Of a stretch of DNA of 37,780 bases, positions 23,408 to 32,595 are shown in pieces; positions within the stretch are counted from its first letter, which is position 1, and each line of letters begins with the position of its first letter. The translations under genes and the position numbers were made by a program. A model generated the notes under the pieces. That model made no database searches and had not been told where the DNA came from. It saw only the letters and a program-made list of their open reading frames with translations. Source of the DNA: Phycisphaerae bacterium (GTDB lineage Bacteria > Planctomycetota > Phycisphaerae > SM23-33); NCBI GenBank assembly GCA_030745875.1, contig JASLNT010000004.1, positions 1 to 37,780 of the forward strand. The letters are read 5' to 3'.

Positions 23408-25666
23408 ATGAACTCAGGGCTCAACTCCTCAACACCCCGCCGATGGGCCGTAACGATCCTGTTGGGATCGCTGTTTCTCAGCGGTGTGGCTGGCATTATC
23501 AACCAGGTGGTCTGGCAGCGATCGGTGGGAATATATCTCGCAGGCGCTGAGACTATAAGCTCAATGATCGTCGTGCTGGTGTTCATGCTCGGACTTGGCC
23601 TGGGAGCACACGCGATGGGTCGATGGTCCGGAAAACTCCGCAACCCTTTGCGCACACTCGCGATAGTCGAACTGACGTTGGCGCTTGCGAATTCGGGAAT
23701 ATGCTACCTCCTGACGCTCGATATCAGCGAATCGGTGTTCGCATTCCAGCGGATGGCGGTTTCCGTGGGCCTTCCGCTGCGAGCGGTGTACGCTATAGCA
23801 TCAACCGCCCTGCTGCTGATCCCCTGCTTCCTGATGGGCCTGACCCTGCCGCTGGCTTCGGAAGGCTGTCAGACACAGCTTAACTACGAAGAAAAACGTC
23901 TCCTGAGCGTCCTGTTCTTCCTGAATACGTTGGGTGCGGTCCTGGGAGCGATCGTCAGCGGATTTGTGATCATGCCCATCATCGGACAGCAGGCCGGGCT
24001 GATGATCGCGATAATGCTGAATTCGCTGGCCGGACTGCTGGCGATGTCGCTGGCCGGACATAAGACAACCCGCACCAAACAGAGTGAGGAGACCGCGGGC
24101 GATCTGCAAACGCTCAAGACCACCAGGCGCCTGCATCCGGATCTGGTGCTCGGTTTTGCATTGGGATTCGCTTCGCTGGGATTCGAAATGTACCTGTTTC
24201 GGATCACGGCGTTGTCGTTCGGCCCGCGCCCCTATGTATTCTCCACTGTGCTTACCGCGTTCCTGCTGCTCTGGTCGCTGGGTGTTTACCTGGCCAGGGG
24301 ACGCAAAGACCGCATCCCGCTCTACCTGGTTCTGACGGCCGTTTCGCTGGCGCTGACGCCCGCACTGCGAGCGATACTCTGCCCCGCGTCAGCCGATCCG
24401 AAACAAGGACTCTACGCAATGGCGGTCCTGGCGCCCTGCCTTATCCCATGCTTCGGGTTCGGGATCCTGTTTACCCAAGTAGCCGCCCGCTTCGTAAAAT
24501 CCTGGGGACGCGACGTCGGTAAGTACTTCGGATACAACACGTTTGGGAGTTGCCTGGGCATTGTCGCGGTCACCCTCGTCGGGTTCGAGTTCGATCCGGA
24601 CTACAGCGTGTTGGTCATCGCAGCCGGCATGGCGATGATGATGCTCTATCTCCGACGCGGATGGGGACCAGCCGAAGCGTGGAGCAACCACCGCCCGCTG
24701 CTGAGGCCCGCTGTCGGTCTGTTGGTGCTTGTGCTGGTCGGGCAGTTAGGCCTGAAACTCACCGGACATTCGCTGGCGCTCGAACCATCGGACGTCGTCG
24801 CGTCATACTACGGTAAGGACGGTGTGATTGACATTGGAGTCGACAAGACCGGGAGGCACAACCTGCGATGGGACGGGTTGTGGCATTCGTTCCTGGTGCG
24901 TGGCGACGACTACGTTGGCAGTTCCAACTGGACGCTGGCGGCTGTCCCGCTGCTCTGCCATCAGGGCGAGAGAACCCCCGATGTCTGCGTAATCGGACTG
25001 GGCACGGGAATAACCGCCGCAACGCTCGCCAAATCGCAACTCGTCGATCGAGTCGACGCCTATGAGATCAACGAAGTGCTCAAACGAATACTGCGCGACT
25101 ATCCCGACGGAACGATGAACGTTGCGAAAAACTCGAAAGTGAAAATAATCTGGCGGGACGGGCGGTCGGGATTGGCGTTGAACAACGACAAGAAATACGA
25201 CCTGATCACCCAGCAACCGCTTTACCTGGTGCAAAGCGGGAGCAGCTGCCTGCTGTCGAGGGAGTACATGCAGTTGGTCAAGTCCCGTCTCAAGCCCGGA
25301 GGAGTGTTCTGCATCTACAGCAACTCCATGGGCATCGCCGACGAACTGGCCCAAATCGTCCGCGCGACGGCCTCAAGCGTGTTCAAATACGGAGAGAGCT
25401 TCGACAAGGGATATCTGCTCGTCGTCTCCGACTCACCGATCACCTACAACCGACAGTCCATCGAAACTAAACTCCGGAAAGAAGGCCCGCTGGCCGTCGA
25501 ATGCAGGTCCCGTCACATGGGCGTACAGGCCCTGCTCGAATACCGCGATTCGCCCCGCCTGGATTGGCGATGTCCGTATATAATCACCGATGACCACCCG
25601 CTGGTCGAGTACCCCGACATCCTGCAGTATCTCGTCGCTCGAGCCAGGGCGCGCACGGGCAAGTAG
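23408..25666 (+). CDS. Fused membrane protein / spermidine-synthase-like protein
   Basis: 752 residues. The first about 460 are a multi-pass membrane domain with at least ten hydrophobic helices (LSGVAGIINQVVWQRSVGIYL opens it), and the last about 290 a spermidine-synthase-like Rossmann domain with the S-adenosyl site CVIGLGTGITAATLA near residue 527 and YDLITQQPLYL. In true spermidine synthases the strand ends in an aspartate (D-[ST]-DP); here it is QQP, so aminopropyl transfer as such is unlikely. Similar fusions are common in planctomycetes and their substrate is unknown. A single gene; the nearest upstream neighbour is on the other strand. Confidence 0.9.
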   Translation: MNSGLNSSTPRRWAVTILLGSLFLSGVAGIINQVVWQRSVGIYLAGAETISSMIVVLVFMLGLGLGAHAMGRWSGKLRNPLRTLAIVELTLALANSGICYLLTLDISESVFAFQRMAVSVGLPLRAVYAIASTALLLIPCFLMGLTLPLASEGCQTQLNYEEKRLLSVLFFLNTLGAVLGAIVSGFVIMPIIGQQAGLMIAIMLNSLAGLLAMSLAGHKTTRTKQSEETAGDLQTLKTTRRLHPDLVLGFALGFASLGFEMYLFRITALSFGPRPYVFSTVLTAFLLLWSLGVYLARGRKDRIPLYLVLTAVSLALTPALRAILCPASADPKQGLYAMAVLAPCLIPCFGFGILFTQVAARFVKSWGRDVGKYFGYNTFGSCLGIVAVTLVGFEFDPDYSVLVIAAGMAMMMLYLRRGWGPAEAWSNHRPLLRPAVGLLVLVLVGQLGLKLTGHSLALEPSDVVASYYGKDGVIDIGVDKTGRHNLRWDGLWHSFLVRGDDYVGSSNWTLAAVPLLCHQGERTPDVCVIGLGTGITAATLAKSQLVDRVDAYEINEVLKRILRDYPDGTMNVAKNSKVKIIWRDGRSGLALNNDKKYDLITQQPLYLVQSGSSCLLSREYMQLVKSRLKPGGVFCIYSNSMGIADELAQIVRATASSVFKYGESFDKGYLLVVSDSPITYNRQSIETKLRKEGPLAVECRSRHMGVQALLEYRDSPRLDWRCPYIITDDHPLVEYPDILQYLVARARARTGK

Positions 25667-26018
25667 ATGGGATTTCCCGAGTGTCACATTTGGTTCACAC
25701 TTTCTTCCGACCGATCATATCCGCCTCCTGGACACTCCGTCAACCGTAACCGCTTGTACACGCATATATTACAATCACTCAGATACTGGACAGTCTGACC
25801 ATTCGGGTAGCGGATTTCTCATCTCTGTGACACTCGGTTACGTCTTGTGGGCGGACTGGATCGTTTCATCGTTCGACTATAACTGCTTTTATATTCATTA
25901 GATACATTTTCCCGCCGCCGGAAAGCTCTGTCGCGTTCGTCCGAACAAACACCTCGGTATGTCACAGGCCGTTAACATGTGCACCATAAGCGACTTATAG
26001 TTTTTTATTTAAAATAAG
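25667..26018. other. Gap before the GntR/ABC operon, no gene seen
   Basis: About 350 bases without a credible frame. The sequence becomes AT-rich toward 26000-26018 (TTTTTTATTTAAAATAAG), which may act as an UP-like element for the promoter that follows. No repeat or RNA gene is recognised. Confidence 0.45.
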
Positions 26019-26052
26019 TTGACTTCCAACTGTATGGGTGTTATGATACAGT
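26019..26052 (+). promoter_or_regulatory. Promoter and inverted-repeat operator of the GntR/ABC operon
   Basis: TTGACT (26019-26024), exact 17-base spacer, TATGAT (26042-26047). A 7-bp inverted repeat, ACTGTAT (26029-26035) and ATACAGT (26046-26052), covers the spacer and -10. This is a typical position for a GntR/YtrA repressor that controls its own operon. The start of the first gene is 29 bases further, with GGAG at eight bases. Confidence 0.7.
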
Positions 26053-26080
26053 CATAGTATTCAGCACGCGGAGATCCGCC

Positions 26081-26350
26081 ATGCTTCATTTGCATATTAA
26101 TCCAAACAACGGCGTACCGCTTTACCGGCAGGTGGCCGAACGGTTAAGGCGCTACGTCGACTCGGGGCTCCTGTCCCCGGGAACAAGACTGCCTTCGGCC
26201 CACCGTCTGGCGACATCGCTTGGGATCAATCCGGCGACTATCGTCAAGGCGTACGCTGAACTCGAGCAAGAGGACATAGTAGAGATGAAGGCGCAGAAAT
26301 GGGGCCGGGTCACTTTCCTGGTCTCACGCGTCGCCCATTTCCTGTGTTAA
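26081..26350 (+). pseudogene. Truncated GntR (YtrA-type) regulator, first copy
   Basis: 89 residues. The first 70 are a winged-helix domain very close to the next gene: both open with MLHL-INPN-GVP-YRQV and share GLL-PG--LPS and LATSL-type segments. After VEMK the two diverge; the expected GKGAFIAEA is replaced by QKWGRVTFLVSRVAHFLC and a stop. A shift of one base near 26295 would restore a G-P-G-x-F phrase, so a frameshift is likely. The dimerisation helix is lost. It may be inactive, or a DNA-binding-only protein that competes for the operator. It is still first in the operon with a good ribosome binding site. Confidence 0.7.
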
Positions 26351-26365
26351 CGGTGCTTACAGATA

Positions 26366-26752
26366 ATGCTTCATTTGCAGATTAATCCAAACAGCGGCGT
26401 CCCGGTTTACCGACAGGTGATGGAGCAGATCAGATACTACATCGCTTCGGGCCTGCTGGCGCCGGGCTCCAAACTGCCTTCCATACGCAGCATGGCGACC
26501 TCACTGGCGGTTAATCCCACGACCATAGTCAAGGCGTACACCGAGCTCCAACACGCCGGCGTCGTCGAGATGAAGCAGGGAAAGGGAGCGTTCATCGCTG
26601 AGGCGGCCGGAGCCCCGCCCGCGGCGCAACTCCGCGAGGCTCTGGAGCAGCTGGCAAGGCAGTTGGCCGTGGAGGCCGCGCAAATGGGTGCCTCGGCGGA
26701 ACTGGTTATGAAAGTAGTGCAAGAAGAACTTCAGAAGGTGCGACATGATTGA
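26366..26752 (+). CDS. GntR (YtrA-subfamily) transcriptional repressor
   Basis: A complete 128-residue YtrA-type regulator: winged-helix domain (about 1-70: GVPVYRQVMEQIRYYIASG, then LPSIRSMATSLAVNPTTIVKAYTELQ), the wing with MKQGKGAFI, and a short helical C-terminus (LREALEQLARQLAVEAAQ) that forms the dimer. In Bacillus, YtrA represses an ABC transporter operon and responds to cell-wall stress; a similar role is inferred here from the following ABC genes. Its stop overlaps the ATG of the ATPase gene by eight bases. It is the intact copy of a tandem pair. Confidence 0.93.
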   Translation: MLHLQINPNSGVPVYRQVMEQIRYYIASGLLAPGSKLPSIRSMATSLAVNPTTIVKAYTELQHAGVVEMKQGKGAFIAEAAGAPPAAQLREALEQLARQLAVEAAQMGASAELVMKVVQEELQKVRHD

Positions 26753-27674
26753 AAACCCAACAGTAATCGAGGCCGACAACCTCTCGAAAACATTCGCCGG
26801 CGGCGTGGCCGCGGTCAGCGGACTGGACCTCAGTGTCCCCCGAGGCGTGGTTTACGGACTCGTCGGTCGAAACGGAGCGGGCAAGACAACACTGATCCGC
26901 ATGCTGATGGGGCTCCTCCGCCCCACCGGCGGGATCGGGCGGATACTCGGACGTGACCTGTGGCGCAGCGACCCGTCCCACCGCCAGCGCATCGGATACG
27001 TTTCGCAAGTGCACAAGGCTCACGAATGGATGACTATCTCCGAGCTTTGCTGCTACCTGGGACATTTCTACCAGAAGTGGGACCAGCCCTACGCACGCTC
27101 TCTGGCGGAGCGATTCGGCCTTCCGTGGGACCGCCAGATCGGCCTGCTGTCGGGCGGACAGCAGCGAAAGGTCGCGATACTGCTCGCATTCGCCGCCAGG
27201 CCCGAAGTGCTCATGCTCGACGAACCGGCCGCAGGCCTGGATCCGATCGCCCGACGCGAACTAATCGACGAGACAATCGACGTTATCGCCAGCGTCTCGC
27301 CCTGCACGGTCTTCTTCTCGACGCACATCTTAAGCGACCTCGAGCGTGTCGCCGAATATGTGGGAATCATGGATCGCGGGCGGATCGTAACCCAGGCGCG
27401 CCTGGACGATCTGCAGAACAGAACCAAGCGCGTGCAGGTGGTCTTCAACAGCGACGCCATACCGACCGGTTTCGAGATCCCCGGAGCGATCCGCACGAAA
27501 GCGGAAGGCCCGGTCGTCACATCGGTGGTTCGAATGGTCAGCGAAACCCAGTTCGACGAACTGCACAAACGGCCCGATCTGCGGGTCAACATATTCCCAT
27601 TGGGACTTGAAGAGATATTTATCGACTTGTTCGGCCCGGAAGCTCGGGGCGAGTTTGGAGACATGCAGCTATGA
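26745..27674 (+). CDS. ABC transporter ATP-binding protein
   Basis: 309 residues with all ATPase motifs: Walker A GRNGAGKTT (41-49), signature LSGGQQRKV (135-143), Walker B VLMLDEPAAGLDP (155-167) and the His of FFSTHILSDLE. The Q-loop is YVSQVHK. A C-terminal 80-residue extension (from about 225) is typical of drug- or cell-wall-antibiotic exporters of the YtrB/CcmA type. It is coupled to the GntR gene upstream (overlap) and to the permease downstream (ATGA overlap). Confidence 0.95.
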   Translation: MIENPTVIEADNLSKTFAGGVAAVSGLDLSVPRGVVYGLVGRNGAGKTTLIRMLMGLLRPTGGIGRILGRDLWRSDPSHRQRIGYVSQVHKAHEWMTISELCCYLGHFYQKWDQPYARSLAERFGLPWDRQIGLLSGGQQRKVAILLAFAARPEVLMLDEPAAGLDPIARRELIDETIDVIASVSPCTVFFSTHILSDLERVAEYVGIMDRGRIVTQARLDDLQNRTKRVQVVFNSDAIPTGFEIPGAIRTKAEGPVVTSVVRMVSETQFDELHKRPDLRVNIFPLGLEEIFIDLFGPEARGEFGDMQL

Positions 27675-30358
27675 ACGCGACAACTGATACGGTTCTGAGC
27701 CCCGAACACCCCGGAGGGGTGAACATACTCCGCGGTTTGATGTGGCGTCACTGGCTGGCCGGCCGGGGAGTGATCATCGGCGGATTGATAGTCCTTCTGA
27801 TCGGCGGATGGGCCGTGATGCTGTTCCATCATCCGGGGTGGATCATCGCTACGGGCAGCATATTTGCGGCGATCTCGGGTATGATTTTCGGCGGGGCTGA
27901 TGCAGCCGATGGAAGCGAGGAATTCGCCTTCGCACTTCCGCCCACTCGCTCGCAGCGATATCTCAGCGGAGTTCTCATCGGCGGAGGGGCGGTTCTGGCT
28001 TATTGCCTTATAGGAACCCTGAGCATCGCTCTGAACCTGCCCCAACTGCTCTGGTCGCTTGTTGTCGACAGCGGTTTTACGATACCGTTCGGGCCCTGGC
28101 CCGAAACGTACTTGTACTTTTTAGCGGTGGTGATTCCGCTGTTGGTTCTGGCGTGCACGCATGCGTGTGCGGCGCTTTCCCAAACGCGCGGAGGCGTGTG
28201 GATGTCGTGGTTGCCTGCCGCGGGGGTGACCGGAGCGATGGTATGGTTGGGGTGTATGGCCGAGGAGGAGATATGGGGAGAGATCAACGGATACGTCAGC
28301 ATACTGTCGATGCTGGCGCTGGGGGCGATGGGTCTGCTGTTCGGTCATTCGCGGTACGTTCGCAAAGAAGGCGTTTCACGCCCCGGTCGGCCTGGAGGAG
28401 GCGGGGGCAATACATGGGCTGTGCTGATCGTGCTGGGGATTGTTGTGGTCTTCGCCCTGACAATGTCCCTGTATGTGGCGAGGGTGTCTCACGATTCGTC
28501 GTCTTACCCTCTGAAGAACGACCCCATCCCGCCAATGGGCGGTTCGTCGGAAGAACCCGCCCGGGCCCCAACGACAGTTCAAGCGGGAACTCCGACAACT
28601 ATCCCCTCTGAAGAAGAACAAACCGAAAGAGAGCTGGACAGACAAGCGGAGGCCAATGCGCGTGCCCAGGCCGCCGAAATTGAAGCCGAAATAAGGGCCT
28701 CCAGAAGAGCGGCTCACGACTACTCCACAATAGCAATAACCGTCCCGGGCGTTGTGCTGCTGATCATTCTGCTGCTGATCTTTCTCACACTGTGCCGCAA
28801 ACAGAACGCCCATACCGCGCGCTTTCGGGGACGAAGACGACGCCATATCGTCACCAGATCGGTCTGTGCGACTCTGGCGGCGGCGATTCTGGCGTCAATC
28901 GGATTCTGCAGTTGGCGCCAGGCATGGGCGGTGTCCGCATACGAGTCCGTCGGGCCTGATTCGGTCCGCGTACCCACGAAGAAAGCAGCGCCCCTTACCG
29001 CCGAAATCAAGCCCCGTCACAACGTGCAACTGACCGAAGCCCGCCTCCTGGTGAAAGTAATGGTCATCGAAGCGACCAGTTCCACAGGCCTGCGGGCGGT
29101 CCGCACCGATGAGTTCGACATCGCCTGGCGAGCCGGGAAAACCAGCGGAGCATTCAAATACTTCAAGCTGGGCGACAGCATGGTCAATTATCGTTTCAAC
29201 ATCAACAGCATATCCGTACGTCGCCGCGCTAACTCCGCCGAACCCGGAGTCCACGGGAACGGAAGCTGGAACATGAGAGTCAATTACGCACACAGCGGCG
29301 GGCACAGTTCCAGCAGCGGAAGCGCTTATATCAACGACGGCGTCGCGATCGCCCAGAAGTTCAGAACCGGAAGTTCGTATCGAAGCAACAAACCGCTGTC
29401 GGTGATTTCTCGAGCCGCGGAATACGAAAACCTGATTCTCTGCGTATTCGTCGACCTCGCCGACACCGATGACAAACTCACCGCGATGCCCGTCGAGCGG
29501 TTCATAGAGGAAAATCGCGACAAAATACTCTTCCACGCCGACCGGCAGGGAGGCCTGGGCAATACGAACCGCAGATGGCGAGTAGACCCGGAGGCTCCGC
29601 CCGCCGCCAACTTGATCGAGCACACCCGATTTTCAAGTTTGTTGCTGCTCGCCGCTGCGATCCTGCTGGGACAGTTGTTCCTGCGACGCGGATTGGCGAC
29701 AGCTGCGATGCTGGCGACCGTTGTGCTCTATGTGGCGGCGTTGGATCGAGTGGCCCTGGGCGTACACATGTCTTACATACAGGACGCCGAGGCCCCGCTT
29801 GGGAAACGCCTGATCGCATGCCAGGCCGCCGCCGACACGTTCTTCTTTGCGAAGACTGCGGCAAATCAGTTGAGAGAAATCGCGGACGATGAAGCGAGCC
29901 CCGACACGCTCCGATATCGCGCCAGGCGAATGTCCAGGCTGCTGAACGCTGTCGCTTACGCCGAAAAAACTCCTGAATCCCCGCTGACGCTCAAGTCCAC
30001 GACCGGCGGTTGGTCCAGGCCCGCACTGATCGACGACGGCCTGAACGTATCGCATTGGCGGATCACGTCGTATTACAGGCGATCGAGTGGCGAGCCGGTG
30101 ACCGTCGCCATCCAAGCCCTGCCCGCACAATTTCGCCACGGCGGAATTGATTCGTATATGCTCTGGAGAGTTATATCCTCGCAAGGGGATCCAACCGGGA
30201 AGATAACCGTCATAGGCCCATCATTGCGCGCCGTGATCGTCGGCGATGAAAGCGACATGCGTCAAGCCGTCTGGGCCGCCCAACGCGGCAAACTCCCCGC
30301 CTCAGACGTATGGACCCGCCTGATACTACCCGCAGCCCAAAGCGTAAACGAAGAATAA
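27671..30358 (+). CDS. Very large ABC-2-type permease partner protein
   Basis: 895 residues, much longer than a usual ABC-2 permease (about 250-400). The first about 280 residues hold six to seven membrane helices and the acidic loop GADAADGSEEFAFALPPTRSQRYLSG, as in ABC-2 proteins. A Pro/Thr linker and a charged helix (EEEQTERELDRQAEANARAQ) follow, then two more helices, a soluble beta-rich domain of about 280 residues, two further helices near 650-690 (SSLLLLAAAILLGQLF), and a final domain of about 160 residues. The extra parts match no family I recognise. ATGA overlap with the ATPase gene. Confidence 0.8.
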   Translation: MNATTDTVLSPEHPGGVNILRGLMWRHWLAGRGVIIGGLIVLLIGGWAVMLFHHPGWIIATGSIFAAISGMIFGGADAADGSEEFAFALPPTRSQRYLSGVLIGGGAVLAYCLIGTLSIALNLPQLLWSLVVDSGFTIPFGPWPETYLYFLAVVIPLLVLACTHACAALSQTRGGVWMSWLPAAGVTGAMVWLGCMAEEEIWGEINGYVSILSMLALGAMGLLFGHSRYVRKEGVSRPGRPGGGGGNTWAVLIVLGIVVVFALTMSLYVARVSHDSSSYPLKNDPIPPMGGSSEEPARAPTTVQAGTPTTIPSEEEQTERELDRQAEANARAQAAEIEAEIRASRRAAHDYSTIAITVPGVVLLIILLLIFLTLCRKQNAHTARFRGRRRRHIVTRSVCATLAAAILASIGFCSWRQAWAVSAYESVGPDSVRVPTKKAAPLTAEIKPRHNVQLTEARLLVKVMVIEATSSTGLRAVRTDEFDIAWRAGKTSGAFKYFKLGDSMVNYRFNINSISVRRRANSAEPGVHGNGSWNMRVNYAHSGGHSSSSGSAYINDGVAIAQKFRTGSSYRSNKPLSVISRAAEYENLILCVFVDLADTDDKLTAMPVERFIEENRDKILFHADRQGGLGNTNRRWRVDPEAPPAANLIEHTRFSSLLLLAAAILLGQLFLRRGLATAAMLATVVLYVAALDRVALGVHMSYIQDAEAPLGKRLIACQAAADTFFFAKTAANQLREIADDEASPDTLRYRARRMSRLLNAVAYAEKTPESPLTLKSTTGGWSRPALIDDGLNVSHWRITSYYRRSSGEPVTVAIQALPAQFRHGGIDSYMLWRVISSQGDPTGKITVIGPSLRAVIVGDESDMRQAVWAAQRGKLPASDVWTRLILPAAQSVNEE

Positions 30359-30450
30359 TCAGTGGGAGAAAACGGCGCCGCGGAGATCAAAACCCCCCGG
30401 TCAGCGCACTTCTTGCACGGAACGGTCTCGATCCCATCCGGACGGCGTGT

Positions 30451-31788
30451 TTACGGTACGTTCGACTCGGGAGAAAGGCTTTCGAGCAGTACTCTGGCCT
30501 GGGAGGCGGCTTTGGTTTTGGGGTACTTCTCGAGGATCTCCAGGATGATCGCCCTGGCGTGATTGGGCTTATCGTTGCTGGCGTAGAGTTTGGCGATTTT
30601 GAGTTTCTTGCCGGCAGCGATTTCAGCGGCTGAACCCGTGGGCCGGGTGGTGGGCTTGGGCTTGATTCTGATCTTGGGCGGAAGGTTGGTGGTCTCGGCG
30701 GTGAATACGCCGTCAACGGCTGGCGGGTCCCAGCGCAGTTGTCTGAGAATAGCGGGCTTGATAGTCTTCAGCGACCGGCTGTACCCGGAGATATCCTTGC
30801 GGAGTTTCAGGCCCAGAGCGGTGGAAACTCGTATCTTGGGGACCATCGGAGCCCCCTCCTTCTGGAGATCGATCTTCTTCTTTTCAGCGTTTTCGATCTC
30901 CCTTTCGATTCGCGTGTTTTCGGCGAGGATGGCGCGTCGGTTGTAGATGTACCTGCCCATCTCGTCCACAACATTCAGACGATTCCGATTCCGCCGCAGG
31001 TCCTTTTCCAATTCCTCCAGTTTCTTGTTCTGCTGGATGATCTGGGAGTTAATCCGCTTGATATTGGCTCGCAGGGTCAACTCTTCCGTGCGGACCTTGT
31101 TGTACTCGTTTTGCGCCGTGGTGAGTCTGCCTTCCAGGGTCGACCGCTGCTTCTTGCAGTCGACGTATATCGAATTGATCCGGGCGTATGCGTCTTTGTA
31201 GGCCTGGGACTTGCTGAACTTATCCTTGAGCTTGTCCATGATCCGCTTCTCGCGATTACCGAGCCTGGGCGGAGCTTTGGCGTTGTCGAACCATGCGGCC
31301 AGTTGTCCGGCGTTGTTCATGATCGAGGGGTCGTCGGAGTTGAACTCCAGCGCGCGTGCAGTGGCGGTCAGGGCGTCGAGATACTTGTTGGACCGCCCCA
31401 TCATGTATCCGATCATCGCCCAGGCCAAACCAGCGTCGGCGTCCTGCGCCGACAGTATTCTGGCAGACGTGTAAGCCGCCCGCGGTCTGCCCAGCAGCAG
31501 CATGCGTCGCATGTAAACGCTGTTAAGTTCGGGGTCCATCCGGTTCAGCGCGCAAGCCCTGGTGTAGGCGCGCAGCACAACCGAAGGATCCTTGTCGGTC
31601 TTGATAACCTTGACATAGTGAGCCAGCGACTGGACACCGGGCTCCTTGGCGGGGGCGGTTGTCGGAGTTTCCTTCGGAGCTGTTGTCGGTTCGGCGGCTT
31701 GGCAGGCGTCGAGCGGATCCAACATCCCCGCGACCGCCGCACAAACCACCGCCATTCCGATCACACTGGCGCATACTCGCCGATTCAT
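30451..31788 (-). CDS. Exported coiled-coil protein with TPR-like ends
   Basis: 445 residues with a signal peptide ending near CQAAEP, followed by a Thr/Pro/Lys-rich linker. Residues about 50-170 are helical repeats of TPR type (AYTRACALNRMDPELN, ALTATARALEFNSDDPSIMNNAGQLA), about 200-320 a long charged coiled coil (NKKLEELEKDLRRNRNRL), and the C-terminus has one more TPR-like helix pair (ARAIILEILEKYPKTKAASQARVLLE). It is likely periplasmic. The second ATG (31788) was preferred over 31794 because GGGAG lies six bases upstream of it. No function is known. Confidence 0.8.
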   Translation of the reverse strand: MNRRVCASVIGMAVVCAAVAGMLDPLDACQAAEPTTAPKETPTTAPAKEPGVQSLAHYVKVIKTDKDPSVVLRAYTRACALNRMDPELNSVYMRRMLLLGRPRAAYTSARILSAQDADAGLAWAMIGYMMGRSNKYLDALTATARALEFNSDDPSIMNNAGQLAAWFDNAKAPPRLGNREKRIMDKLKDKFSKSQAYKDAYARINSIYVDCKKQRSTLEGRLTTAQNEYNKVRTEELTLRANIKRINSQIIQQNKKLEELEKDLRRNRNRLNVVDEMGRYIYNRRAILAENTRIEREIENAEKKKIDLQKEGAPMVPKIRVSTALGLKLRKDISGYSRSLKTIKPAILRQLRWDPPAVDGVFTAETTNLPPKIRIKPKPTTRPTGSAAEIAAGKKLKIAKLYASNDKPNHARAIILEILEKYPKTKAASQARVLLESLSPESNVP

Positions 31789-31870
31789 ATGCATCTCCCG
31801 GATATAAGGCAGGACAAATACTCTTCCTGACTATTATAACGCATAAACGCCCGAAAGGTTACCGCTTTTC

Positions 31871-31899
31871 TTGACCGGCGGGCGCGGTGAGGCTAGGAT
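31871..31899 (+). promoter_or_regulatory. Candidate promoter for the PabA/TrpG gene
   Basis: TTGACC (31871-31876), 17-base spacer, TAGGAT (31894-31899). Transcription would begin at or next to the ATG (31906), so the message could be leaderless; alternatively AGGA within the same hexamer is the ribosome binding site and the promoter lies further upstream. Confidence 0.4.
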
Positions 31900-31905
31900 T
31901 GCAGC

Positions 31906-32481
31906 ATGATCCTCGTACTCGACAACTACGACAGCTTCACCTACAACCTGGTCCAGCGTATCGGTGAACTGGACAGCGGTTGGAAACTGCAGGTCGTCCG
32001 CAACGACGTAATGACCGCCGAACAGGCCGCCGAACAGTACGACCCCACGCACCTGATCATATCACCGGGTCCGTGTACGCCTAACGAGGCCGGTGAGTCT
32101 ATGAACTTCATCGAGCATTTCCACGGGCAGATACCGATACTCGGAGTCTGCCTGGGACACCAGAGCATCGGACAGGTGTTCGGAGCCGATGTAATCCGGG
32201 CCGATCGTCTGATGCACGGGAAGACCAGCGAAATCGCCCACGACGGACAGGGCGTATACGCCGGTCTGCCCGATCCGTTCACCGCCACCAGGTATCACAG
32301 CCTGATCGTGGACCCGACCAACCTGGACGACGATTTCATCGAAACCGCCTGGAGCGTCGACAGGCGCGAGCTTATGGGCATACGGTCCAAGACGCATCCG
32401 ACCCATGGCGTGCAGTTCCACCCGGAAAGTTTCCTGACCGAGATCGGGCACAAACTGCTCGAGAACTTCCTGAAAATGTAA
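31906..32481 (+). CDS. Glutamine amidotransferase (PabA/TrpG)
   Basis: A 191-residue class I amidotransferase that supplies ammonia from glutamine to anthranilate or aminodeoxychorismate synthase. The start MILVLDNYDSFTYNLVQ, the oxyanion strand IISPGPCTPNEAG, the nucleophile Cys82 in GVCLGHQ and the His172-Glu174 pair of FHPES are all present. PabA and TrpG cannot be told apart by sequence, and many bacteria use one protein for both. No TrpE or PabB partner is adjacent; it is an orphan here. The stop is about 55 bases before a strong hairpin. Confidence 0.95.
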   Translation: MILVLDNYDSFTYNLVQRIGELDSGWKLQVVRNDVMTAEQAAEQYDPTHLIISPGPCTPNEAGESMNFIEHFHGQIPILGVCLGHQSIGQVFGADVIRADRLMHGKTSEIAHDGQGVYAGLPDPFTATRYHSLIVDPTNLDDDFIETAWSVDRRELMGIRSKTHPTHGVQFHPESFLTEIGHKLLENFLKM

Positions 32482-32535
32482 AACTCACAAGAACGACGCG
32501 CAAAACCGCAAGCGCTTCAAGGCAATATATGAAAA

Positions 32536-32568
32536 AGTCCGGGACGCTTTTTGCAGGCGTCCCGGACT
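32536..32568. terminator. Bidirectional intrinsic terminator
   Basis: A 12-bp perfect stem, AGTCCGGGACGC (32536-32547) and GCGTCCCGGACT (32557-32568), with a nine-base loop. On the minus strand it is followed by TTTTTC, a good terminator for transketolase; on the plus strand by CTTCTATTTG, a weaker one for the amidotransferase gene. Confidence 0.85.
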
Positions 32569-32595
32569 CTTCTATTTGTTCAGGTTAGACCGACT

